Below, piece after piece: positions 32,819 to 44,152 of a stretch of DNA of 64,000 bases. Every line of letters starts with the position of its first letter. Position 1 is the first letter of the stretch. Source of the stretch: Scalesia atractyloides (Eukaryota > Streptophyta > Magnoliopsida > Asterales > Asteraceae); assembly GCA_947069175.1 (NCBI GenBank), contig CAMTDV010000030.1:99472411-99536410 (forward strand), read 5' to 3'. The notes beneath the pieces are model-generated. The model searched no databases. It was given only the letters and a program-made list of their open reading frames with translations, and was not told the origin of the DNA. Made by a program: the position numbers and the translations under genes.

Positions 32819-34238
32819 TGTCGCAACCCCCAACCCCACCCCGGGAGCGGGGGTCGCGAGACACAGAGCTGGTGGTACCGGTTTTTATTAATTTGGCAGC
32901 GGAAGTAAAACATCAGGATCGTCGTTAGGAAATAAATATCAGAGTTTCAAAACATCAAACTTTTATATTAAACAAATTGGGTAGAGCCCAAATTTCTATT
33001 ACAACATATTTGTAGGGATAAACCCAAATTTATACAAACATAAATTCCTTTTTATTTAGGTAACTTTTATAGCCACTTTTCTAAGCCTTCAGTGCTCTCC
33101 AGCTGGCTTCTGTTAGCTTCACATTAAGTTACCTGGTAACGCGTTTTAAAAACATTTTATCAGCAAGAAATACTGGCTAATCCATCTCAATTTTATCAAA
33201 ACAAGTGATTATACTTTACAGTTATTGAGGAGCATCCGCATTTACAATGTTTATATCTACATAATTACTTAATCAGTACTGTCAATCCTGACTTGTGGGT
33301 CATATTACTTTGGGCCCTGTCACCCAACAGTAACGGTTCCTGTCACATTCCCGTGACTTTGGACTAGCAATGTATACAAAACCCCAACATACCGGCAGTA
33401 ATTGTAGAATACATATACTCAATCACTGTTAAGCATAATTAAAACATTTGAGGTTTTGGTAATACATTTTGACTCACAAAAAGATTTACAAAAAAGAGAA
33501 TGTACTCGCCTTGAACACTTTAAGTATTCCTACGGAGTTCCTGGTGATAGTTCTTGATTACTTCCTGGGATTTCTATTAAAACATACAATGCACATGTGT
33601 TAGTAAGTTAACCCAAGTCACTTTAACCATACAACACTCGACAGAACTCCAACGAACGTAGTCGGGCAGACCTTAGACATGCGTTGGCGATTCTACATCG
33701 ATTGGGTAGGGTGTCCATACAACACTCGACAGAACTCCAACGAACGTAGTCGGGCAGAGCCTAGACATGCATTGGCGATTCTAGATCGATTGGGTAGGAT
33801 AGTCAATTAGCAATCGGGGGTTAAGTTACTTACATCAGGCAGCGCTTCGCAGGTTTAGGGGTTTAGGGTTTTAGGGGGGTGTTGTTCAAAGAAACAGAGA
33901 TTCAGAGAGTATACGAACGATATTTTCGATCGCAATTGAGCACAAAACTCAGTCCCACGCTGCTCCTTTTATACCAGATTTTGACCTCCCCCGCGCGGTT
34001 CCCTCTCGCGTGGCGCCTGAGGAGCCTAGCTAGGCTAAGTCAGCCTGGTCACAAGTGTAGGGTTGCCAGATGGCGCGAAACGGTGACACGTCACCTGGAT
34101 ACCTCCCGCGCATCACGACAGAGACTAGTGTCTCTGGACTGTCCAGGTGGACCTGTCTCGTTTTGCGTGCTGCGTCTCGATTTGCGTTTCCGATTTTACG
34201 TTTCGGCTGATCTCGGGGTGTTTTGGAGAGCTGTTACA
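32819..34238 (-). repeat. 3' LTR of element E (1420 bp)
   Basis: In element sense it starts TGTAACAGCTCTCC and ends GGGTTGCGACA. It aligns along its length with 39691-41063. This copy contains a tandem duplication of about 90 bases (units from catacaacactcgacagaac, at about 33628 and 33717), which is single in the other copy. Confidence 0.92.
33966..33973 (-). promoter_or_regulatory. TATA box of the element E LTR
   Basis: In element sense the LTR reads GGTATAAAAGGAGC, a strong plant TATA box followed by a GC-rich leader. The other copy at about 40748 reads GGTATAAAGAGC, still TATA-like. Confidence 0.65.
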
Positions 34239-34275
34239 TCCTCCCCACCTTGTTTTAAATCTCGTCCTCGAGATT
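34239..34275 (-). promoter_or_regulatory. Polypurine tract region of element E
   Basis: In element sense the bases before the 3' LTR read aaggtggggagga, directly adjacent to TGTAACAG. This is the expected polypurine tract and confirms the minus orientation. Confidence 0.8.
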
Positions 34276-35629
34276 CACTTGAATAGGTGTGGATACTTTC
34301 TTTGCATTTCTGACTCCAGCTCCCATGTATATTCTGGTCCTCTCTTTGAATCTCATTTTACTTTTACCAGAACTAATCTCTTGCGCTTGAGATTCTTGAT
34401 CTTTCTATCTTCAATCTGAATGGGTTTCTCAACGAACTTTAGTTTCTCATTTACCTCTACATCTTGAAGAGGTATCACCGATGATTCGTCTGCTAGACAT
34501 TTCTTGAGATTGCATACATGAAATACATCATGTATTCCTGCCATTTCCTCTGGCAATTGTAGCTGATAGGCTACTGGCCCTATTCGTTTGACAATCTTAA
34601 ACGGTCCAACATACCTTGGGCTTAGTTTTCCTTTCTTGTCGAATCTTACAACTCCTTTCCAGGGTGAGACTTTTAGCAGCACTTTATCTCCGACTTGAAA
34701 TTCCAAGGGTTTATGTCTGTTATCTGCATAACTCTTTTGGCGATCTTGAGCCGATTTCAGTCTTTCCTTGACTTGAATGATCTTGTCAGTTGTTTCTTGC
34801 ACAATTTCAGGACCTGATAGTTGCTTTTCTCTAATCTCTGCCCAGCATACTGGAGTTCGACATTTCCGCCCTAGAGGGCTTCAAATGGTGCAACATTGAT
34901 GCTGGTATGATAGCTATTGTTGTAGGAAAATTCTATCAAAGGTAAATGTTCATCCCAATTTCCTCCAAAATCAATTACACAAGCTCTAAGCATGTCTTCC
35001 ATTGTTTGAATTGTTCTTTCACTTTGACCGTCTATTTGAGGATGATATGCCGTACTCAGATTTAGTCTTGTTCCCATTGCTTTTTGGAAACTTTTCCAAA
35101 AATGAGAGGTAAAACGGTTGTCCCCGTCAAACACAATAGATAAAAGAATTCCATGCAATGAAACTATTTCATTTACATATAATTTAGCTAACTGTTCCAT
35201 ACTAAATGTTTCCTTCATCGGTAAGAAATGAGCAGATTTGGTTAACCTGTCTACAATCACCCATATTGTATCATTACCTTTTCGTGTCCTGGGTAGTTTG
35301 GTAACAAAGTACATGGTTATCATTTCCCATTTCCAAATAGGTATTTCCAATTGTTGCAACAGGCCTGAAGGTTTCTGATGTTCAGCTTTAACTTGTGAAC
35401 ATATTAGGCGTTTGGCAACGTAGCTTGCTACATCCTTTTTCATTCCTATCCACCATAAATTCTTTCTCAAGTCTTTATACATCTTATCACTTCCAGGATG
35501 CATTGTATACTTAGTCTTATGGGCTTCCTCTAGTATTCGCTTTCGTAGATCTCCTTGGATAGGGATCCAAATTCTGTTTTTATGGAATCTCCAAATTCCA
35601 TCTGTTCCTTTCTCTAATTCTTTAATCAT
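34275..35629 (-). pseudogene. Element E integrase and chromodomain
   Basis: In element sense it begins with HKTKYTMHPGSDKMY and LICSQVKAEHQKPSG (zinc-binding region). The first core motif reads TMYFVTKLP where the family has an Asp, so the first catalytic residue is Tyr. The FDGDNRFTS motif follows, and then DGQSERTIQ, whose Glu is kept. A break occurs near 34865. The C-terminal part has GDKVLLKVSPWKGVVRF, YVGPFKIV and FHVCNLKKCL. The chromodomain KRGPEYTWELESEM follows one TGA that sits where a Trp is usual (near 34350). The stop is at 34275-34277. Confidence 0.88.
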
Positions 35630-36145
35630 TCCTTTTAATCCTTCAGCATCGTCCTTGATTGCTGTTTCCTGTGTTTGCTTAATTTGCTCATTTAAATCTA
35701 TCTGCAGGTTTAGTCTAAGAGAGCTTACCCTTTTTGACTTCTCATGATACTTTCAACTTAAAGCATCACCTACTACGTTAGCTTTTCCTGCATGATACTG
35801 GATATCGCAATCATAATCACTAAGGATTTCCATCCATCGCCTCTGTCTCATGTTTAATTCCCTTTGTCCAAAGACATATCTTAAACTCTTATGATCTGTG
35901 AATACTACAAACTTACTACTGTAAAGATAGTGTCTCCAAATCTTAAGAGCAAAAATTATTGCTCCTAACTCTAGATCATGGATTGTATAATTTTCTTCAT
36001 GCTTCTTGAGTTGTCTAGAGGCATAAGCAATAACCTTTTGACGTTGCATCAGCACACATCTATACCCTAACTTAGACGCATCACAATAAACTACGAAGTC
36101 TTCAGTTCCTCCTGGCAAAGCGAGTATTGGTGCGTTGATTAACTT
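35630..36145 (-). pseudogene. Element E RNase H and linker
   Basis: The element-sense frame 36118-35753 reads DFVVYCDAS, CVLMQRQKVIAYASRQL, HDLELGAIIFALKIWRHYLY, FTDHKSLRYVF, then DYDCDIQYHAGKANVVGDAL and a stop. The linker to the integrase follows with another break near 35750. All RNase H motifs are visible in one frame, making this the best kept part of E. Confidence 0.87.
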
Positions 36146-36930
36146 TTACTTCAAAATCCTGAATGCTTCTTCCTGCTTTGGTCCCCATTCAAACTTAGCC
36201 GATTTGCAAGTTAGCTTGGTTAACGGGATGGCTATTCTAGAAAAATCTTGAATAAAAGGTCTATAATATCCTGCCAATCCAAGAAAACTTCTTACTTCCG
36301 TGGGTGATTCTGGAACCTTCCATTTGGTAATCGCTTTGATCTTTGTGGGATCCACATGAATTCCTTCGTGATTCACCAGATGTCCAAGGAATTGTACTTC
36401 TTGTAACCAGAATTCGTATTTTGAGAATTTTGCGTAAAGCTTTTCCTTCCTTAGCAATGATAGGAGTATATGCAAATGTTCTGTGCGATCTTTCTCACTT
36501 TTAGAGTAAATTAGAATATCATCTATAAAAACAATTATGAATTTATCCAGGTATGGTTTACATATCCTGTTCATTATGTCCATAAATGCAGATGGGGCAT
36601 TGGTTAAACCAAATGGCATGACTGTAAATTCATAATGACCGTACCTCGTTCGGAAAGCTGTTTTAGGAATGTCCTCTTCTGTACTTTTAACTGATCATAT
36701 CCTGAGCGTAAGTCGATCTTAGAAAAGAATCGGGCTCCTTGGAGTTGGTCGAACAAATCGTCAATTCTTGGTAACGGGTACCGATTTTTAATTGTAACTT
36801 TGTTCAATTCTCGGTAGTCAATGCACATACACATTGATCCGTCTTTCTTCTTGACAAATAACACTGGTGCTCCCCATGGCGATGAGCTGGGTTGTATGAA
36901 ACCTTTCTCTAGTAATTCGTCCCGTTGTTT
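36146..36930 (-). pseudogene. pol: Element E reverse transcriptase
   Basis: In element sense MLFVKKKDGSM, MCIDYRELNK, LPRIDDLFDQL and SKIDLRSGYDQL stand in one frame. After a shift near 36650 come MPFGLTNAPSAF, the catalytic FIDDILIYS near 36515, FLGHLVNHEGIHV and GLAGYYRPFI. There is one frameshift, and a stop near 36943 separates this part from the protease linker. Confidence 0.89.
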
Positions 36931-36939
36931 CTTCAGTTC

Positions 36940-37590
36940 CTACATCTCTGTCGGTGCTAGGCGACAGGGTGCTTTGGCAATCGGTGCCGTTCCTGGTATT
37001 AGGTGAATTCTAAATTCAACCTCTCGATCTGGTGGTAATCCAGACAACTCTTCCGGGAAGACATTTGAGAAATTAGATATTACAGAAATATCTTTTAATT
37101 CTTTTCCTTTAGTGTTAATGATTACGGAAATCATATACACTATTCCTCCTTTCCGTGCATAGCTTGCAGCTTTCATCACAGAGATGAACTTTGTTGATCT
37201 TGTCGACCTATTTCCTTTAATTGTGATCCTTTCACCAGATGGCACATTTACTTCTACAGACTTTTGATCACATATTATTCGTGCCTGATGAGCTACCAAC
37301 CAATCTATTCCTAACACGACATCAAATCCGGCAAGATCCATTGGAAAAAGGTTAGCAGAAAAATTATGATTTAGAATTCCTATCTTAGCTCCTCGCAGGA
37401 TTTTGCTTATTTGGATAGAAGATCCATTTGCCATCTCCACCAGACAGTTTTAGTGAACTTTAGTTAATGGTTGATTAAGAAAATTGCAAAAGGAAGTATT
37501 TATGAAACTTTGGTTTGCACCAGAGTCAAATAATACTTTTGCATAAACACCATTAACTAAAAACGTACCGGCAATCACATCCGGAATCAT
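36940..37590 (-). pseudogene. Element E protease and pol linker
   Basis: In element sense the active site LFDSGAN (at about 37530-37510) is followed by a stop near 37450. The frame then gives EMANGSSIQISKILRGAKIG, VVLGIDWLVAHQARI, and the linker SNVFPEELSGLPPDREVEF. It is typical of Ty3/gypsy, with at least one stop. Confidence 0.85.
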
Positions 37591-38711
37591 CTTTTGCTTC
37601 TTCCGCGGTCAGCACGAACGCTCTGGCAGTCTTCTTGGGTCCTTCGGCTGTCTTTGCTTTAGTGTTTACCGCTGGACCTAGTTTCGGGAAGTTAGTTCTA
37701 ATATGACTGGCTTCCCCGCAATGGTAGCATAGCCCATTGCTAACTTTCTTCCTGCAGTCTTTTTCCTTATGCCCTGGAAATTTGCAAAAATTGCAGTATG
37801 TAGAGCATTTTCATGAATGTCTCCTTTTGCAGTACTTACACGTGGGTGAAGAAGAACTTGCTCCTATCCCACGGTTGGAATTTCCATACCGTAGCTCCTG
37901 TGTGATCTTTTGAGCTAGGTTCCTTTTCTGGTTTTCTTCTTGCGTACGTACCAGTTCATCTGTCAAAGTATTTGCTGTGTGGTCTAGTTGCCTTGACTAC
38001 ATGTCTGATTTCACTAATTAATCCCCAGATGTAACGGGAGATTAATATTGGTTCTGGTGAGGCCAGGGTTGGTACAATCCTTGCATATTCAAAGAATGTG
38101 GTAGTATATTCTCTGCAATTTACCCCAGTCATTCTATGATTTAAGAATTTATTAGCAATCTGCTCCTTTTCGTTAGGAGGACAGAATTTACTTTCAACTG
38201 TTTCCTTAAAGTTGTTCCATTCCATACTGTAAACTCTGTCATTTCCTTTGGACTGAAGAATGGTATTCCACCATTCTAAAGTTGCATCTTTAAAAAGATT
38301 AGAAGCATACATGACTTTATCTTTATTTTCACATTTACTTATCTTGAGGACGGCTTCTGTCTTTTCTATCCAGCGCAAGGCGGAAATAGCTCCTTCATTA
38401 CCTGAGAATTCTATCGGTTTGCATGATAAGAATTCTTTATAAGAACAACCATATGAGATGGTTCTTCTTCTTTTTGGAATTGGAGCTTGGATTAACAGTT
38501 CGGGATTTCCATTCACGCTGTGATTTGCTTCAAGGGGTACACGTTTATTTCCGTTTATGGAATCATTATTTCCTGCCTTTTTGATAGTGTCGATAATATA
38601 GGGCATAGAATCTGTGATTCCTTGGGCCACTATGTGTTCAATAGCACTTTTATTCATTTGATTCCTGTTGTTATCGTTATTCTGGGTTTCCTGATTTACT
38701 TCGTCTGACAT
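37591..38711 (-). pseudogene. gag: Element E gag with zinc knuckles
   Basis: The start is taken at Met 38711 (SDEVNQETQNNDNN); an alternative upstream start adds five residues. The capsid contains FSGNEGAISALRW, VMYASNLF and LEWWNT. The frame ends at 37956 by a shift just after IRHVVKATR. In the next frame a knuckle region follows, with YCNFCKFPGHKEKDC intact. The second knuckle, CYHCGEASHIRTNF, has Phe in place of the last Cys. A stop also lies between the CKYC and CNFC motifs. Confidence 0.86.
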
Positions 38712-38923
38712 CTGAATTATAAACATTTAGCAGGTATTAATATCACTGAAAAAATTAAATAATAATTATACCAACACAGTGAACCAAAATCGTCGAGCAT
38801 TGCGACTTTTACTCTTTTCATACATATGCATCTAGTACAAGCATAACTGAAATTCAAATATTACTAGCCTATGCATCGATATATTTATATAAGTGATATT
38901 ACTTTTTTTAACGTTACAAAAAT

Positions 38924-38959
<36 letters not shown>

Positions 38960-38974
38960 TAAGCTATGGCTTCT
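38712..38974 (-). other. Spacer between extra ORF and gag of element E, with microsatellite
   Basis: This noncoding stretch of the E leader carries (AC)n followed by (AT)n at about 38922-38959. No other feature is seen. Confidence 0.6.
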
Positions 38975-39600
38975 TTAAAACTGCATTTCTCGCTCGTCAT
39001 ACTTCCAGACGAGCTTCTCTCCGATGTGGCGAATTCGGATTCCTTCCTCCACCAATTCATCTCCAAGTTGGCGGAGTTCTTCCACATGTTCCCTGGGTAG
39101 TATTGGGGCTGGCACTGGTTCAGGGTAAGGTGGAACTGGTTCTTTATATGGGATTGGGTTTTCTAGCAGGTTCTGAATAGCCCAGTTATTAGCCCACCAT
39201 GGATCTAAAGGGTTTGGGGCTGGAAATCTAGGTATCTCATTGGGGTCAAAGGCTGGTATTGGAAATTGATTTTCCTGGTTCTGTTCTAGGTTTATGGGTT
39301 GGTTAGGAAATAAGGGAAGCTACGGGGGTTCTGAATTTTGCTACTTGATTGAAATTAGGTTCTCCTTCTGCGTTTCCAAACATGTGAAAATTTGTTAGCT
39401 GCCTATCCAATTCTTCCTCCCACAAGGGTCTAACTTCGGGGTTTCGGGTGTTTCTCTCAGTTCTAGCTGCTATGGTTCGTTGTTGTACTTGTCTCACTCT
39501 TTTCCTTTATCTACTTTGGCTCTACTAAACCAATTTCTCTTTTTAGGGGGAAAAGGTTCTACAGATTTGGCTTTAAAAACAAAACCATCTTCGGAATCAG
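38975..39600 (-). pseudogene. Extra sense ORF upstream of gag in element E, frameshifted
   Basis: In element sense a codon series reads DSEDGFVFKAKSVEPFPPKK, shifts near 39500, and continues with RPLWEEELDRQLTNFH and NFNQVAKFRTPVASL. After another shift near 39310 it is proline-rich (ending PEPVPAPILPREH) and ends with VEELRQLGDELVEEG and KYDEREMQF before TAA at 38975-38977. The length is about 200 codons and the 5' end is cut by the junction at 39605. I do not recognise the family. Repeated need for only small shifts suggests a formerly coding region. No such ORF is visible between primer site and gag in elements A or B2. Confidence 0.5.
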
Positions 39601-39605
39601 CGGTG

Positions 39606-39690
39606 TAACGTTTTTCACGTGTCTAATCTGAAAAGGTGTTTGTCGGATGAAACACTCGTAGTTCCTTTCAAGGAACTAAAGATTGATGAC
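39606..39690 (+). pseudogene. Second copy of element A integrase fragment at the right edge of E
   Basis: These 85 bases (aacgtttttcacgtgtctaa onward) repeat 32736-32818 of element A with a few substitutions, for example Lys-Glu in place of Lys-Gln near the end. They end in atgac, and the second E LTR begins directly after. The pieces on either side show that host sequence was duplicated along with the LTR. Confidence 0.9.
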
Positions 39691-41063
39691 TGTCGCAACC
39701 CCCAACCCCACCCCAGGAGCGGGGGTTGTGAGACACAGAGCTGGTGGTACCGGTTTTTATTAATTTGGCAGCGGAATTAAAACATCAGGATCGTCGTTAG
39801 GAAATAAATTTCAGAGTTTCAAAACGTCAAACTTTTATATTAAACAAATTGGGTAGAGCCCAAATTTCTATTACAACATATTTGTAGGGATAAACCCAAA
39901 TTTATAGAAAACATAAACTCCTTTTTATTTAGGTAACTTTTATAGCCACTTTTCTAAGCCTTCAGTGCTCTCCAGCTGGCTTCTGTTAGCTTCACATTAA
40001 GTTACCTGAAACGCGTTTTAAAAACATTTTATCAGCAAGAAATGCTGGCTAATCCATCTCAATTTTATCAAAACAAGTGATTATACTTTACAGTTATTGA
40101 GGAGCATCCGCATTTACAATGTTTATATCTACATAATTACTCAATCAGTACTGTCAATCCTGACTTGTGGGTCATATTACTTTGGGCCCTGTCACCCAAC
40201 AGTAACGGTTCCTGTCACATTCCCGTGACTTTGGACTAGCAATGTATACAAAACCCCAACATACCGGCAGTAATTGTAGAATACATATACTCAATCATTG
40301 TTAAGCATAATTAAAACATTTGAGGTTTTGGTAATACATTTTGACTCACAAAAAGATTTACAAAAAGAGAATGTACTCGCCTTGAACACTTTAAGTATTC
40401 CTACGGAGTTCCTGGTGATAGTTCTTGATTACTTCCTGGGATTTCTATTAAAACATACAATGCACATGTGTTAGTAAGTTAACCCAAGTCTTTTTAACCA
40501 TACAACACTCGACAGAACTCCAACGAATGTAGTCGGGCAGAGCCTAGACATGCGTTGGCGATTCTAGATCGATTGGGTAGGATAGTGAATTAGCAATTGG
40601 GGGTTAAGTTACTTACAGCAGGCAGCGCTTCGCAGGTTTAGGGGTTTAGGGTTTTAGGGGGGGTGTTGTTCAAAGAAACATAGATTCCGAGAGTATACGA
40701 ACGATATTTTCGATCGCAACTGAGCACAGAACTCAGTCCCACGCTGCTCTTTATACCAGATTTTGACCTCCCCCGCGCGGTTCCCTCTCGCGTGGCGCCT
40801 GAGGAGCCTAGCTAGGCTAAGTCAGCCTGGTCACAAGTGTAGGGTTGCTAGATGGCGCGAAACGGTGACACGTCACCTGGATACCTCCCGCGCGTCGCGA
40901 CAGAGACTGATGTCTCTGGCGCGTCGCGACAGAGACTGATGTCTCTGGCGCGTGGCGCCTGGACTGTCCAGGTGGACCTGTCTCGTTTTGCGTGCCGCGT
41001 CTCGATTTGCGTGTCCGGTTTTACGTTTCGGCTAATTTCGGGGTGTTTTGGAGAGTTGTTACA
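39691..41063 (-). repeat. Second LTR of element E, flanked by atgac
   Basis: It starts TGTCGCAACCCCC and ends GAGTTGTTACA on the plus strand (1373 bp). atgac precedes it (39686-39690) and follows it (41064-41068), so by itself it looks like a solo LTR with a perfect target duplication at the same host position as 32819. It has its own tandem duplication of about 30 bases (gcgcgtcgcgacagagactg, near 40890 and 40919) and lacks the 90-base duplication of the first copy. Confidence 0.9.
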
Positions 41064-41068
41064 ATGAC

Positions 41069-41295
41069 AAACTGCAATTCATCGAGGAACCTGTTGAAAT
41101 CATGGATCGGGAAGTCAAGGTCCGTAAACACAGTCGAATACCTATCGTGAGAGTTCGTTGGAACTCAAAACATGGACCGGAGTTCACGTGGGAACGCGAG
41201 GATAAAATGATGCTCAAGTATCCACACTTGTTCAAAACTGCTGAATCAAATCCTGATGTAGCTGGTGAATTTCGGGACGAAATTCTCTTTTAAGT
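41069..41295 (+). pseudogene. Element A chromodomain, 3' end of pol
   Basis: Reading on from the target site, the frame gives LQFIEEPVEIMDRE, then HSRIPIVRVRWNSKHGPEFT and WEREDKM, a chromodomain at the integrase C terminus. The stop follows EFRDEILF. It is the end of the gene broken at 32818. A purine-rich gttggggatgatg stands before the LTR; a near copy of this stretch occurs twice (about 41280-41310 and 41370-41410). Confidence 0.9.
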
Positions 41296-41406
41296 TGGGG
41301 ATGATGTGGTACCGAGGAAAACCCACAGTCATCCTAATCTATCTTTTCGCTCCTCCGTGACTGCTTATAAAATTTTGGGACGAAATTTCTTTCAAGTTGG
41401 GGATGA

Positions 41407-43610
41407 TGTGACAACCCGCAACTTCAGGTTACTACTTTAACCTAACCACAGTTAATTTGGACACACATTTATAGCACTACATTTAACTAGGATTAGTTAA
41501 ACGAGTCTACTTTGGTAATTCGGGGAATTATCGAAACTCACACATGATAACTCTCGAACGTTGGTGACTAACGCGAATAATAATTATAAACTGATGGTTT
41601 ATACCAAATTATATGCTGCATGACAAATAAGTGAGCTACATGCTTTAAGTGTAAATTACTTGATATTATGTGCTTCTTGGTGAAAGTTATATAGTTAGGG
41701 GGTGTTTAGGGTATTTGTGTAACTCTAATAAAAAAAACTCCAACAACCCTAATCAATTCTCACAATTCACTCTACGGCAGTTCATCATCTTCTCCAATCC
41801 TTCCCCTAATCTTTTGGCTACACCAAGATCTCCAATCCTTGATCTTTCAATCTTCCTAGAGTAATCTCTACATTAGTCTAAGGTAATATTTATGTTATGC
41901 ATGATTATTCTTGTCTTCTTGTTTGAATGAAAACCCTAGATGTCCAAACATGTGATCTATGCCTTAGTTGATAGTTTTAATTGAGTATGTGGTTGTTCGT
42001 GAATGTATGTGAATCATGGCCTGATAACTTGATACAACTGTTATGTTGGAATTGCTAAACTGTTAGTCTAATTCATAGCATGATGATGAATATGGATAGG
42101 GCATGATCGTACTGTATGTAACTGTTCTATTGAAAACTGCAATTTTAACTTCGTTTAATTCTATGCGTATGTTGTTAGTCCGGAGATAAAAGTTCAGGGC
42201 TTTGTGAAGTCACAAGTCCAGGTTTATATGAAAGCATTGAGTCCGAGTTTATTTACTAATCAAAAGGTCCGGGTTTATGAACTACTAAAGATCCGAGTTT
42301 AAAGGACCGAGTTTAGTATATGTGGGGATGTCCGGATTTGATTAAAACAAATGGCCCGAGTTTAGTGTTTGACATTTGGTCCGAGTTTAATGATTTTTTT
42401 ATGTTGGGTCCGAGTTTATCAAGGAATATTAGGTCCGAGTTTAGTTGGGAGAGGGTGTCCGGGTTTGCTATGAAATCAAGAGTCCAGGTTTTATCCTCCA
42501 CACATGAGTCCAAGTTTATCCTCCACACATGAGTCCAAGTTTTATCCTCCACACATGAGTCCAAGTTTTATCCTCCACACATACATGAGTCCAAGTTTTA
42601 TGGATTTTGTTGGGTCAGAGTTTGTAAGGGGATGCCTTGTCCGAGTTTAATAGGTGGGGGTTTGGTTCGAGTTTGTTAAATGTTGCATGAAAAACACCTA
42701 ACGTGCCACTGTATGTATGTTTGAACACAAGGACCTTGTTGTTTGAACACTTAGGGTATAGCAAACACTCTACTCGAATGCATACTTATACGTTATTGCA
42801 CATAGGTCACGTGTAACAGACTAAACATATCATCAACGCGTAGAAGCACAATAATTGTAACCGAGCAAACTAAGGTCAGTTCACTACTCGTTCACAAGCA
42901 TGCGTCCCGGTTGGGGACAAACTACTATTCCTTGGTGGAATACTTTTATAATTGTTGTAGTTTAATGCCGATGTTAATTAATAAACTCAAACTATATCAT
43001 GGAAAGTCCCTACTTACATACCGAACTAGTTGCCTGGAGGGCAACGGGGTATTAGTTGATAGTGCTATTAGGCTTGACAAACCTCACACCGTGCCTTGGA
43101 GGACGGGCGTGAACTAATGACCTTAACACGTTGATCAATGATGATAGACATTGATGAGGGCACCAAAAACAGAACAATCAATCGGTACTGAGTTTATTAG
43201 TCGTAACATGTCTTTAAACTAAACGCCTACTGGTTTTATGTTAAACAAAACTGTGAACTCAACGGCCTTATCGCTGATACACTTGTTTTCTGCATGCTTG
43301 CAGGTCGTTAGATTTTTGGCATGGGAACTTGCGGTCTGTGGAGCTGGAGTGTCATGGGTCGAGATGTTGGATTGCGAACATTTAATAACTTATGTTTTAA
43401 TATATTTTGATTTCACTTGTTGAACCGGTTACATTGCTTCCGCTGAAACATATGTTTTGGGAATTATTTAATTTGAACCTTATTCTTCATGACTTGTTAT
43501 GATGAGTTGTTTATAATATCTACTGTTAGTTCAACGTAATTAGTGGCTAGATCCTGGTACATCATACGTCTATCGGTAAAACTCCATAGGTGGTAATTTG
43601 GGGTGTTACA
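41407..43610 (+). repeat. 3' LTR of element A, uninterrupted (2204 bp)
   Basis: It starts TGTGACAACCCGCAAC and ends GGGGTGTTACA, and matches 3494-8030 minus the B1 insertion. The point corresponding to the B1 insertion (gattattcttgtcttc, near 41900) is undisturbed here. The tandem block at 42180-42690 differs in unit number from the 5' copy. Confidence 0.92.
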
Positions 43611-43807
43611 ACCAAATCCCCTCTCCTCCCCCAAACCAAGCTAAATGCTAAAAACTACAAACCAAACCCCCCAAAAACCTAACCCCCCAACCTAAGCTAA
43701 ATGCTAAAAACTAAAAACTAAACCCCCAAAAACCTAAAAAAATCTAAAAAGCAAAAAATAAACTAGTATTTTTTTATAAAAAAACGCTACTTTATAGTCA
43801 GTAAATT
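43611..43807. other. Low-complexity spacer right of element A
   Basis: This is a C- and A-rich stretch in which gctaaatgctaaaaactac and accaaaccccccaaaaacct are roughly repeated. It holds no gene. Its first five bases, accaa, may be the right target duplication of element A. Confidence 0.6.
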
Positions 43808-44152
43808 CCACCAATAGCAACGTTAGGGTACGGTTTGAGGAGGTTAAGATGTAGACAGCCTTACTCCACTACGTAGGAATAGAGAGACTGCTTCCAGTGA
43901 GATCCAGGCTCGATAGTAGTTTTGCATCAAGCCTTGGACATAAGACACATAACACTCAGCAATTGGGACAAAAGCCGATTAGTGCACGTACCCCCTTGTC
44001 TTTCGGCTATCAACGCCACCACATGATGCATGATTAACCGTCCCTCTCTTTTTAATGTTATTTTCACGAGATTAGTAAAATAACGTTAAAACTAGTGCAC
44101 TTTCACTTTTGCCCCCAGAGCCCACACATATATACATTATATGCGCATACCG
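43808..44152. repeat. SINE-like dispersed repeat, copy 1
   Basis: This roughly 345-base block also occurs at 45651-45997. The core gttaagatgtagacagcctt with ggaatagagagactgcttcc resembles the conserved core of Au-type plant SINEs, as far as I recall it. Both copies end in cacacatatatacattatat and gcataccg. I cannot place Pol III boxes with confidence, so the class is tentative; the repeat itself is clear. Confidence 0.6.

Larger units (their letters stand above)
32819..39605 (-). mobile_element. Element E: minus-strand chromodomain-type Ty3/gypsy, 5' end missing
   Basis: The left boundary is a complete LTR (32819-34238) after the host bases atgat. In element sense the interior holds an extra ORF, gag, protease, RT, RNase H, integrase and chromodomain, then the polypurine tract and 3' LTR. 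At 39605 the interior stops within the leader, without primer site or 5' LTR. It joins a second copy of host integrase sequence (39606-39690). Element E is therefore truncated at its 5' side, and all genes are decayed. Confidence 0.88.
3494..43610 (+). mobile_element. Element A: chromodomain-type Ty3/gypsy retrotransposon, heavily nested into
   Basis: Matching LTRs (3494-8030 and 41407-43610) begin TGTGACAACCC and end TGACA or TTACA. They bracket a plus-strand gag-protease-RT-RNase H-integrase-chromodomain order, which with the C-terminal chromodomain indicates a chromovirus, probably Tekay/Del-like. Once the insertions B1, B2, E and the extra E LTR are removed, the coding parts line up: the protease-RT linker stops at 10366 and resumes at 30228, and the integrase stops at 32818 and resumes at 41069. 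All genes carry stops or frameshifts, so the element is dead. It is the oldest layer of the window because every other nearby element is inside it. Confidence 0.9.
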
